Source: Lusitaniella coriacea LEGE 07157
GTDB taxonomy: Bacteria > Cyanobacteriota > Cyanobacteriia > Cyanobacteriales > Spirulinaceae
Assembly: GCF_015207425.1 (NCBI RefSeq)
Contig: NZ_JADEWZ010000005.1
Coordinates: 124,001-188,000, forward strand
Direction of reading: 5' to 3'
Length of the DNA: 64,000 nucleotides
Position 1 is the stretch's first letter; each line of letters begins with the position of its first letter. Below, piece by piece: positions 56,647 to 64,000 of this stretch. The position numbers and the translations under genes were made by a program. A model generated the notes under the pieces. The model worked only from the letters and a program-made list of their open reading frames with translations, was not told where the DNA came from and made no database searches.

Positions 56647-59600
56647 GTGGCTGTTGCGGGTATTTTAAAGTTTTCACCTGAAGAATTACAACTACATTCC
56701 TTTCCTTTGGTTAAGCTGGTATGTAGGGTTGCGTCCATTGAGAAACCCTTTGACAGCCTTCGTTTTGTGGAGAGCAAAATCTTGAACGAATCATCACAAC
56801 ATCAAACAAGTTCTGCTCTATCTCTAATCGTGCGGGAAATGTTCGAGGGTGAATATGCAGAGATTAAGGAAATTATCCACAATGACCCCGTAGAGATCGA
56901 GATTGCCTCAGAAGACGAAAAAATCTTACCGCCTCAATTCCTGGATCTCGCTCGCAAACTGCATCATAATTATTTGTATTGGAAACATTTGCGCGATCGG
57001 CAACAAACCACCCAACCCACCTTCTACCGCTACACCCAAGAAGGAATTACCAAAGCTAAAGAAAAAGTTGCAGCAGAAACGCCAATCGAACCGAAAATCC
57101 TGCTCCTTCTCGAAACGAGAATTGCCTTAATCACTATTAATTCCTTACTCCTAGCGGCTGAAGACTACCTCAAAGAAAACCATTTGCAAGATGCCAAAGA
57201 AAGTGTCGATACAGCACTTTCCACCCTGTACGAATTCATCAAAACCAGAGAGAAGTTAGAATCCTCCCTAAAAGCAACCATCGCCAGCATTCAGCAAGAC
57301 ATCGCCAACGAACCCGAGTCTAATCAATACGCCTCCTATCTCGCAACGCAGATTGTGCGATTGCAGAATTCTTCATCGGTGAAGGAACCCAAATTGTATG
57401 TGGTGAGGAATCAGTTGGAGAAGTTAGGCGAAACCCTAATCCTGTTGATTCCTGGCGAATCTAGTACATCCCCATCTCAACCGAAAAGCAAGCAAGACAT
57501 CGATGCGGTGATGACTCGACTTCTCTTTGCAATGGTTGACGATGAAGCTTATATTACCGCGATCGCGCACAAGGGAAGTGTCAATTCCGTAGCATTCTCT
57601 CCCGATGGCAATTATTTAGCAACTGCATCAGATGACTGCACCGCCAAGTTAGTAGAAGTTGAGACAGGAAGAGTTATTCAGACAATTCGGCACGAAAGCG
57701 GGGTCAATTCTGTTACGTTTTCCCCCAAAGGGATTTATCTTAGGACTCTTATAACGCGATCGTCCAAGACTATCAAGTTAGCTAAGGTCGAAACTGGCAA
57801 AGAAATTACTACGTTTAAATCTGTTGGGGATGTATCCTTTTCTCCTAAAGGAGATTATCTCATCGCGAGAACTTCCAATATGCTCAAGCTGTTGAAGGCG
57901 GCAACTGGCAAAGAAATTACGACGATTGAATATGTCCAGGATGTTGCGTTTTCTTCCAAAGGCAATTATTTCGCAGCGAAAACCTATAACGCTGTCAAGC
58001 TGGTAGAGAGTAACAGCGGTCGAGAAATTATGACGATTGGACATGAGTCTAAGGTCGTGTTTTCTCCCAAAGAGACTTATTTCGCGACGATAATGTCGAA
58101 AACTATCAAGTTAGTGGAAGTTAAAACTGGCAAAGAGATGAGGACAATTGAAGATCAATTGCCTGTCAATGATGTCACCTTTTCGCCGGATGGCAATTAT
58201 TTGGCAATAAGAGCGTACAACACGGTAAAAGTGGTTGAGGTGGAAACAGGTAGAGAAGTCACGACGATTCGAGATAGTTATCAGTTTGATGATGTCATAT
58301 TTTCCCCTAACAGCACTCATTTAGTAACGAGAGTGTCTACACGCGGTAAGTTGGTGGAAGTGGTGACGGGAAGAGAAATCGCTGCACTTGAATATAGAGT
58401 CAATACCAAGAAAATTTTATTTTCCCCGGATGGTGATTATTTAGTCGTTGAAGCACCAAACGCTTGCAAGTTGGTCGAGGTTAAAACTGGAAGAGAAGTA
58501 ACTGAACTCCCAAATAATTTTATTCGTTTTTCTCCGGATGTGAGCTATTTTGTGACAGTATCGTACACATCCGTTACGTTGGTAGAAGCAGCAACAGGTA
58601 GAAAGGTTACAACGATCTCATATAGTGATGAGAGTGTTGTTTCATTTCGAAATGTAGTATTTTCTCCAGATGGGAATTATCTGGTAGTGGGAGCCTCCAA
58701 AATCGCTACGTTAGTGGAGGTTGCAACGGGTAAAGAGATCGCGACAATTACCCACGGAGATTCTATCAAAGCTGTAGCATTTTCTCCGGATAGCACTTAT
58801 TTCGCAACTGCATCCCGGAATGGAATTGCGAAATTGGTAGATTTGGAACTGCTGTTTCAAATTATCAGAGAAGCCGAAAATTACTCGGAACCCTCACCAC
58901 CGCCACAAATCTCTTCTATCGTCCATGTGGAAAAACCCGAAGCCTTTTTCTTAGGGTGGTTGCGAATAGAATCCAATCGCTACAGTTTCTATGAATATAT
59001 GCTCGCACAAGCAGAACAGGAACAGAAAGGACTTTCCGTTCGCTATCATTCACCGATTTTGGAAACGAACCTTTTGCTAGAGTCTCTGGGATTTTTGCTC
59101 CTCAATGCAGAGAAACACTATCAACAAGTTTATCCCACTCTCATCGACATCAATGATAATGAAATTTCTCTGGTTGCTATGCAGGATATGAAACAAAGTA
59201 TAGTGGCGGGTTTATCTTCTCTACATGAATTTCTTTACCATCGTATGGAGTTGGATGGAGAAGACTATAGCCAAGCAATAGAACGTTTCAAGCAAGAAGT
59301 TGAAGAAAAGGTTGAAAATAGCGAATTATTGTTCAATATTCACAACAAATTACAATCTATTTTGCAATTAGAAGGTGTCCAAAATAGAGGAGAGCTACAG
59401 ACAAATAAAGAGATGCTTGAAGAGATAGGGAATATCTTGCAACAGCTCTTACCCGAAAAACTAATATCAAACAACTTAGAAGATCCGGTAATCCCTATCA
59501 AAAAATATATGGGTAAGGAATATATACTTGATGCAATTAAAGGTTCCGATCTTGAATATCGCGACCTCACCGTATTGCTTTCAAAACTCCGGATGTTGGG

Positions 59601-59937
59601 TCTTCTCACGCCTGATTCAGCGGCAGCTTTGCTCGATAAAGTCCCGTCACATCGCGTTCTGGAATTTTATAAGCTGATACCCGAAGAAATTATTCATCGA
59701 GTCATCATATCAACAGCAATTTCCAAAGTAGAGTCTCAGGAAATCATTGAACTTTGCAAGTTACTACCCAAATGGTCGCTTAATAACAATGTTGCATTGC
59801 AATTACTCAACAAGCAAAGAAAAACGCATTATTATCTTGGACTCATTTCAACCTTTATTGGTATTGACATTAGCAAAAAAGAAACTTTACTCGAAAGACT
59901 TGAGTCAGCTTCCCGGAAAAGTCAGGAAAGGCGATAG
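56647..59937 (+). CDS. WD40-like beta-propeller protein with flanking duplicated helical domains
   Basis: 1096 residues from GTG at 56647. Layout: helical N-terminal region (about 1-300), eleven WD40-like blades (about 308-740), helical C-terminal region (about 780-1096). Each blade carries (V/I)xFSPxGxYL and KLVEVxTGxE, with VEV in place of the classical WD, so it is a divergent, internally homogenised propeller of likely two stacked or one large ring. A helical segment before the propeller (LLLETRIALITINSLLLAAE...LETLILLIPGE-type end) recurs after it (LETNLLLESLGFLLLNAEK...NILQQLLPEK). No signal peptide, kinase or NTPase domain. Likely a scaffold; function unknown. Confidence 0.85.
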   Translation: MAVAGILKFSPEELQLHSFPLVKLVCRVASIEKPFDSLRFVESKILNESSQHQTSSALSLIVREMFEGEYAEIKEIIHNDPVEIEIASEDEKILPPQFLDLARKLHHNYLYWKHLRDRQQTTQPTFYRYTQEGITKAKEKVAAETPIEPKILLLLETRIALITINSLLLAAEDYLKENHLQDAKESVDTALSTLYEFIKTREKLESSLKATIASIQQDIANEPESNQYASYLATQIVRLQNSSSVKEPKLYVVRNQLEKLGETLILLIPGESSTSPSQPKSKQDIDAVMTRLLFAMVDDEAYITAIAHKGSVNSVAFSPDGNYLATASDDCTAKLVEVETGRVIQTIRHESGVNSVTFSPKGIYLRTLITRSSKTIKLAKVETGKEITTFKSVGDVSFSPKGDYLIARTSNMLKLLKAATGKEITTIEYVQDVAFSSKGNYFAAKTYNAVKLVESNSGREIMTIGHESKVVFSPKETYFATIMSKTIKLVEVKTGKEMRTIEDQLPVNDVTFSPDGNYLAIRAYNTVKVVEVETGREVTTIRDSYQFDDVIFSPNSTHLVTRVSTRGKLVEVVTGREIAALEYRVNTKKILFSPDGDYLVVEAPNACKLVEVKTGREVTELPNNFIRFSPDVSYFVTVSYTSVTLVEAATGRKVTTISYSDESVVSFRNVVFSPDGNYLVVGASKIATLVEVATGKEIATITHGDSIKAVAFSPDSTYFATASRNGIAKLVDLELLFQIIREAENYSEPSPPPQISSIVHVEKPEAFFLGWLRIESNRYSFYEYMLAQAEQEQKGLSVRYHSPILETNLLLESLGFLLLNAEKHYQQVYPTLIDINDNEISLVAMQDMKQSIVAGLSSLHEFLYHRMELDGEDYSQAIERFKQEVEEKVENSELLFNIHNKLQSILQLEGVQNRGELQTNKEMLEEIGNILQQLLPEKLISNNLEDPVIPIKKYMGKEYILDAIKGSDLEYRDLTVLLSKLRMLGLLTPDSAAALLDKVPSHRVLEFYKLIPEEIIHRVIISTAISKVESQEIIELCKLLPKWSLNNNVALQLLNKQRKTHYYLGLISTFIGIDISKKETLLERLESASRKSQERR

Positions 59938-59988
59938 GTCGTGAATGAGTAATTTGACGATTTTAGATTTAACTAGAGGCTCTAGATT

Positions 59989-60252
59989 ATGAATACTGCA
60001 AAACTTAGCACCGATGGCATCCATCAAATCGTGATATTGCCTGAAGACTTTCAACTAGCGGGAACTGAAGTTTATATAAAAAAAATTGGTAATGCGATTG
60101 TTCTGATTGCAACAGATAATCCTTGGCAATCTCTTTTTGAGAGCTTAGAAGAATTCTCTGAAGATTTTATGATAACTAGAGAGCAGCCACCTCTTGATGT
60201 TAGAGAGTTTTCGCGCATTACTCATTTGTCTCTAGAAAACTGGGCAGAATAG
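59989..60252 (+). CDS. VapB/AbrB-type antitoxin, orphan
   Basis: 87 residues. The swapped-hairpin AbrB/SpoVT-type DNA-binding start (NTAKLSTDGIHQIVILPEDF, then EVYIKKIGNAIVLI) is followed by the VapB toxin-binding tail (PWQSLFESLEEFSEDFM...REQPPLD). Such antitoxins are normally followed at once by a VapC PIN-domain toxin, but here the next gene is a convergent ABC ATPase and no PIN reading frame is present. The usual GR-x-QAV segment reads DGIHQIVI, so DNA binding may be altered. Confidence 0.85.
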   Translation: MNTAKLSTDGIHQIVILPEDFQLAGTEVYIKKIGNAIVLIATDNPWQSLFESLEEFSEDFMITREQPPLDVREFSRITHLSLENWAE

Positions 60253-60287
60253 ATCGTAGCAAACGCGATCGCGCGCCTCAAAACCGA

Positions 60288-61067
60288 CTACAAAATTTGC
60301 GAGAGAAACTGCTGAGAGCGTTCGTGTTGGGGATTGTTGAAAAACACGTCTGGAGTAGCATCTTCTACCAGTAAACCATCTGCCATGAGAACCACGCGAT
60401 CGGCGACTTCCCGCGCAAATCCCACTTCGTGGGTGACGCAAACCATCGTCATCCCTTCTTGAGCAAGGGAGCGCATCGTATCCAAAACTTCCCGTACCAT
60501 TTCAGGATCGAGTGCAGAGGTGGGTTCGTCAAAGAGCATGATTTTTGGCTGCATGGCTAAGGCTCTCGCAATAGCAACGCGCTGTTGCTGTCCTCCCGAT
60601 AACTGTCCGGGGTATTTTTTCGCCTGTTCCAAAATTCCAACTTTTTCCAGCAGTTGCATCGCGGTTACTTCCGCTTGTGCTTTTTTCCAGCGACGCACCC
60701 AAGTTGGCGCAAGGGTGACGTTTTGCAAGACAGTGAGGTGAGGGAATAAATTAAATTGCTGAAAGACCATTCCCACTTCACGACGAATGGTATCGACATT
60801 TCTCACGTCGTGGGAGAGTTCGATGCCATCTACAACAATTTTGCCCCTTTGGTACTCTTCTAGGGCGTTAAAGGTGCGAATGAAGGTGGATTTTCCCGAA
60901 CCGGAGGGACCCATAATAACGACAACTTCCCCTTTGCACACGGTTAGGCTAACGCCGCGCAAAACGTGAAATTGGTTGCTGGCGTACCATTTGTGTACGT
61001 CGCGAGCGACAATCATTTCGGTTTTACGATCGGTTTTATTCGTCTCCCAATCCTCGGTCATTTTCAA
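60288..61067 (-). CDS. Polar amino acid ABC transporter ATP-binding protein
   Basis: 259 residues. GlnQ/BztD-type ATPase: Walker A GPSGSGKST, Q-loop FQQFNLFPH, signature LSGGQQQRVAIARAL, Walker B IMLFDEPTSALD and H-loop VTHE. In cyanobacteria the matching protein BgtA energises the Nat/Bgt basic and acidic amino acid permeases. It follows a permease gene on the same strand with a 143 bp gap, so the pair is probably one unit. Two ATGs are available; 61065-61067 is used, though MIVARDV at about residue 18 is nearer the family start. Confidence 0.95.
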   Translation of the reverse strand: MKMTEDWETNKTDRKTEMIVARDVHKWYASNQFHVLRGVSLTVCKGEVVVIMGPSGSGKSTFIRTFNALEEYQRGKIVVDGIELSHDVRNVDTIRREVGMVFQQFNLFPHLTVLQNVTLAPTWVRRWKKAQAEVTAMQLLEKVGILEQAKKYPGQLSGGQQQRVAIARALAMQPKIMLFDEPTSALDPEMVREVLDTMRSLAQEGMTMVCVTHEVGFAREVADRVVLMADGLLVEDATPDVFFNNPQHERSQQFLSQIL

Positions 61068-61210
61068 TCTTCTCCAACCAACTTTTTACGGTGACAGTAA
61101 TCAGACAGTTGAGTTAAGCGATCGCGCAACCTAACAAAACCTTGATTCGTGTTGAGTTCCATCCTTCAACCTAACCTACACAATTTTAATTCACTGATGA
61201 CTGATATAGT

Positions 61211-62527
61211 TTAGCCGCGATCGCGCGACAATTTACGCTCGACCCAACGACTGGCAAGGGACATGGCGTAGCAAAAAATCCAAAAGAGGAAACCAATGAA
61301 GAGGTAAACTTCGCTGGAACGACCGAGAAAGTTGGGGTTTGCGAGGATGGAGTTACTAATTCCCAATAATTCTACCAAGCCTACGATCGCGAGCAGGGTT
61401 GTATCTTGCATCAAACTGATGAACTGACCGACAATTGCGGGAATCACGGCTTTTAAGGCTTGGGGGAGAACGATCAGGCTGAGGGTTAAGGGAGTGTTCA
61501 GTCCCAGTGCCATTGCTGCTTCGCTTTGTCCCCTGGGGACAGCTTGTAAGCCACCACGGACATTTTCGGCAAGATAGGCGGAACTAAACAAGGTTAACCC
61601 GACAATGGCTCGAATCGCGCGATCGGGTCGCATTCCTTCCGGGAGAAAGAGGGGTAAGAGGACTTGTCCCATGAAGAGAATGGTGATCAAAGGAATACCG
61701 CGAATAAATTCAATGTACGCGATCGACAGCCACCGCACAACAGGTAAGGTGCTGCGTCGTCCCAATGCCATGAGTACGCCAACGGGAAAGCAAATAACAA
61801 TGCTAATAGTTGCGGTGAAGATGGTCAGGAGCAAACCTTGCCATTCATTCGTACTGACTCCTTCAAGGATGAATCCGCCGCCAATCAGCCACCAACCTAT
61901 CAAAAATACCAAAAACCAGCCAAAGGCAATCCATTTACCGAGTTCGGGGATTTTTTTCCCGGCGAGTCGTCCCACCCAAGCACTGAAAATAACTAACCCC
62001 AAGAGTCCCAGTAGTAGTAAACGATAGGGAATGGGGGTTGGGGTGAGGGCAAAAAGAGCAGCAACAACGCCCAAACCGATTAAAATACTGCGACTGAAGA
62101 GTTTAGCTGCATTTCTCGCGATAATACCCCAGGATAATCCTGAAAAGAGGGAAATAATACTCAATAGCGTCCACAATCGCCAATATTGTTCGCTAGGATA
62201 TCGTCCAGCCATGAAGAGGTGTAAGTTTCTGGGGATGACATCCCATTGCGCGGGTTCGACAACTTGACAACTCCCGATGAAGTTTGACCAATTGTTTAAG
62301 GCTTCTGGGTTAAGGGAAAGGAAGGAGCCAATGATTGCGTCCACAGTACTAGCTGAAGCGGGAAATTGGCACAGAACAGACCACAAAAGGAATCGCCACA
62401 GCAGGTAGAGGAAAATTAAACCCAAGACGACGGTAATAATGCCGTTGTACCAGGGACTAAAGAGGTTTTTTTGAATCCAACGAACGGGGGTTTCCCGCAT
62501 TTCGGGAGGTGGCGAAATATCAGTCAT
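61211..62527 (-). CDS. Polar amino acid ABC transporter permease (NatH/BztC-like)
   Basis: 438 residues. A long N-terminal part has four or more TM helices and a large loop (about 60-110), then a His/Glu/Gln-type permease domain (about 230-438). The coupling EAA loop reads QSEAAMALGLNTPLTLSLIVL, and RGIPLITILF is typical. The long N-terminus matches BztC/NatH rather than short GlnP permeases. The expected partners (binding protein NatF, permease NatG) should be upstream on the same strand, but the window continues there with unrelated AT-rich genes on the other strand. Confidence 0.93.
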   Translation of the reverse strand: MTDISPPPEMRETPVRWIQKNLFSPWYNGIITVVLGLIFLYLLWRFLLWSVLCQFPASASTVDAIIGSFLSLNPEALNNWSNFIGSCQVVEPAQWDVIPRNLHLFMAGRYPSEQYWRLWTLLSIISLFSGLSWGIIARNAAKLFSRSILIGLGVVAALFALTPTPIPYRLLLLGLLGLVIFSAWVGRLAGKKIPELGKWIAFGWFLVFLIGWWLIGGGFILEGVSTNEWQGLLLTIFTATISIVICFPVGVLMALGRRSTLPVVRWLSIAYIEFIRGIPLITILFMGQVLLPLFLPEGMRPDRAIRAIVGLTLFSSAYLAENVRGGLQAVPRGQSEAAMALGLNTPLTLSLIVLPQALKAVIPAIVGQFISLMQDTTLLAIVGLVELLGISNSILANPNFLGRSSEVYLFIGFLFWIFCYAMSLASRWVERKLSRDRG

Positions 62528-62625
62528 CAGTTATCAGTGCCTAACAGCGAGACAATAGACAATCGGCAATAGCGACCAACTTATTGTCTCTTAAAATATG
62601 AAATCATGAAAACAACGCTACAGAT

Positions 62626-62673
62626 GAATGGCACGAATGGCACTGACTTAGCGCTGGTGGACATTGCCCCACC
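62626..62673. repeat. Dispersed palindromic repeat, copy d (inverted)
   Basis: GAATGGCACTGACTTAGCGC then GGTGGACATTGCCCCACC is the reverse complement of the 18751/42737 family, with GAATGGCAC duplicated at its left end. A detached TCCCACCCTAC piece follows near 62700. Confidence 0.65.
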
Positions 62674-62721
62674 TTTGTATGCTCAGAAATAGGTAACTCG
62701 TCCCACCCTACTTCTAAAGCT

Positions 62722-63429
62722 ATGTTAGCAATTGAAGAAAATAAAATCTTAAGGTTTCTCATTCAATGGCATAAAGAAGAAATTTATCATCTTTTGCTTA
62801 AATTATTTAACAACTTAGACCACGAACCGTCTCTTGACGAGATATTGCAGTATTTGAATGATTTACCTTTTTCAAGCTTGTATCAAGATATGATTAATTA
62901 TTTTGAATGGGAAGAAATAATAGAAGCTTTTGCTTTTATTTTTGAAAACGATCCTTCTTGTTTTAGAAATAGCCCTAAATCGATTAACTCATTCATGAAT
63001 GAACTTCCGTTCCCACGATATATCGTGGGAATTTGTTATATAATGATTTACGGTTTTTTCGATCGAGAAGCATATCTGCTTAGAGAGCCAGTCTGGAATA
63101 ATATACTCAATCAAAATCCAGTTTTTGCATCTCCTCGGCTAATATCTGGCTCGTTGCAGAAATTATTTGAGCCTCAAGAGCTATTAGAGCGCTCTGTTGA
63201 ACTTCTTGGTCAGGAAAACGGTAACTGGGAGTTTTATGGCGATATCTTAATTTATAAGCGTGATGAAAACATAACTCTCCAAGAAGTCATTGATTGTCTT
63301 CAAGAAAAGCTAAAAACTGAAAGAAATCAATCAAGAATTCGTAAATACAAAAAACACAAAAGAAAGTATCTAATAGAAAAGTTGGGTAATAGATTGGATA
63401 GTATAGCAACATGGGTATTAAGAATTTGA
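62722..63429 (+). CDS. Hypothetical protein, AT-rich
   Basis: 235 residues from ATG at 62722. No family recognised. Helical, acidic and aromatic-rich through about residue 185 (YLNDLPFSSLYQDMINYFEW, EEIIEAFAFIFENDPSCF), with a very basic C-terminus (RIRKYKKHKRKYLIEKLGNR). The composition, lack of HIP1 sites and neighbour suggest the same kind of accessory DNA as the 42-46 kb immunity island. Function unknown. Confidence 0.72.
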   Translation: MLAIEENKILRFLIQWHKEEIYHLLLKLFNNLDHEPSLDEILQYLNDLPFSSLYQDMINYFEWEEIIEAFAFIFENDPSCFRNSPKSINSFMNELPFPRYIVGICYIMIYGFFDREAYLLREPVWNNILNQNPVFASPRLISGSLQKLFEPQELLERSVELLGQENGNWEFYGDILIYKRDENITLQEVIDCLQEKLKTERNQSRIRKYKKHKRKYLIEKLGNRLDSIATWVLRI

Positions 63430-63498
63430 ACAAGCTTTATCTTCTATAATTGGGAAGTAGAAGTAAATATGAAATCTTTGAAGCCGAGGGATTAATTA

Positions 63499-63924
63499 AT
63501 GTTTTCTTTTTCTTGGGCTATCGGATCAGGTGATAATTGCAAAGGTGGGATGAGGCACAAAGTCACCTTAAATCAGGTCATTGCAATGTTAGAGGAAATC
63601 GCTCAAAAATCTGGTGCGGTGACTCTCGATATTATCAATGGATCTGAGATAGGTCCACAAAATTTACAGGTACAAGCTGAGAAAGGCTACTTTGTTATCT
63701 TCTTAGGAGAAGATGATGGGGAAGACTATAATGTAAGAACATACACAAACTACTCTGCTGATTCAAAGCAGGTAGATATACTCGGTCAAATGTGGGATTT
63801 AGGGTTGGTCTGTACAGACTTCGATATTGTTAAGAAGATTTTTCGAGAGTTTATAGAAAGAGGGGCTGAGTACAGGACAAAAGTTATGGTGAGTCGCATA
63901 GGTAGGTTGGGTAGAATAAAATGA
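63499..63924 (+). CDS. Hypothetical immunity-like protein
   Basis: 141 residues from ATG at 63499. The start FSFSWAIGSGDNCKGGM followed by VTLNQVIAMLEEI and a YFVIFLGEDDGEDY...YTNYSAD segment looks like small Imm-type or DUF6911-type proteins from toxin-immunity neighbourhoods; the family name is from memory and unsure. The last ~10 residues (SRIGRLGRIK) and the TGA stop are encoded by a GTAGGTTGGG palindromic repeat, so the natural C-terminus was probably different. Confidence 0.7.
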   Translation: MFSFSWAIGSGDNCKGGMRHKVTLNQVIAMLEEIAQKSGAVTLDIINGSEIGPQNLQVQAEKGYFVIFLGEDDGEDYNVRTYTNYSADSKQVDILGQMWDLGLVCTDFDIVKKIFREFIERGAEYRTKVMVSRIGRLGRIK

Positions 63925-63990
63925 AACCCAACATTCGCAAGACTTTTACCTGAGTTTGTTGGGTTTCGCTCGCGCTCAACGCCAACCTAC
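63902..63990. repeat. Palindromic GTAGGTTGGG element
   Basis: GTAGGTTGG at 63902-63910 matches CCAACCTAC at 63982-63990, and inside it AACCCAACA at 63925-63933 matches TGTTGGGTT at 63957-63965. The 89 bp element starts within the preceding gene and supplies its stop codon. Confidence 0.8.
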
Positions 63991-64000
63991 GAAAAAATAG

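Overview
The window is cyanobacterial. GCGATCGC (HIP1) octamers are scattered through most genes, and it encodes the chloroplast/cyanobacterial ribosomal protein PSRP-3 (Ycf65), a split-off atpD-atpC pair, and heptanucleotide STRR repeats. There are also many palindromic intergenic repeats of the kind common in filamentous and colonial cyanobacteria. I cannot name the genus from the sequence. I found no rRNA, tRNA, CRISPR array or intact transposase.

Layout. 1-5.7 kb: a PAS-GGDEF-EAL protein cut by the window start, a DedA membrane protein and a GAF-GAF histidine kinase. 5.9-8.3 kb: a short membrane protein (FtsL-like candidate) followed by FtsI. 8.3-11.1 kb: a DUF255/thioredoxin-fold protein bracketed by two inverted copies of a ~100 bp MITE-like repeat. 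11.1-15.5 kb: a small hypothetical protein, endonuclease V, a pentapeptide-repeat protein and IlvD. 15.7-34.0 kb: a nonribosomal peptide locus with an acyl-CoA-ligase/carrier fusion, an isocitrate-lyase-superfamily enzyme, a 4190-residue NRPS, a glycosyltransferase and a DegT aminotransferase, all on the + strand. The NRPS order is C-A-PCP-C-A-PCP-A-PCP-C-A-PCP-TE. 34.2-42.2 kb: housekeeping genes (atpD, atpC, PSRP-3, a HAD hydrolase, a TPR protein, lpdA, trpC and small conserved proteins).

42.3-46.0 kb is an AT-rich stretch without HIP1 sites, all on the - strand. It holds an SMI1/KNR4 protein, two ankyrin proteins and two unrecognised proteins, and I read a frameshifted RHS/YD-repeat remnant beside them. 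This looks like the immunity end of a decayed polymorphic toxin locus. 46.0-56.6 kb: a class V aminotransferase, a CPBP protease, LysS with a C-terminal KTSC domain, CobH/CbiC, a HicAB toxin-antitoxin pair, a pentapeptide membrane protein, an L,D-transpeptidase, a lipoprotein, a double-glycine-leader peptide and a TIGR04282 glycosyltransferase. 56.6-64.0 kb: an 11-blade WD40-like protein, an orphan VapB-type antitoxin, two polar amino acid ABC transporter genes and two AT-rich hypothetical genes.

The points most worth following are these. The NRPS thioesterase has Cys in place of Ser and lacks the usual His; module 3 has no condensation domain; and A1 lacks the amino-acid-binding Asp. At least eight gene 3' ends coincide with the edges of dispersed repeats. 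The RHS remnant and immunity island, the orphan GG-leader peptide, and the WD40-like protein with a duplicated helical domain on either side of the propeller are the others.
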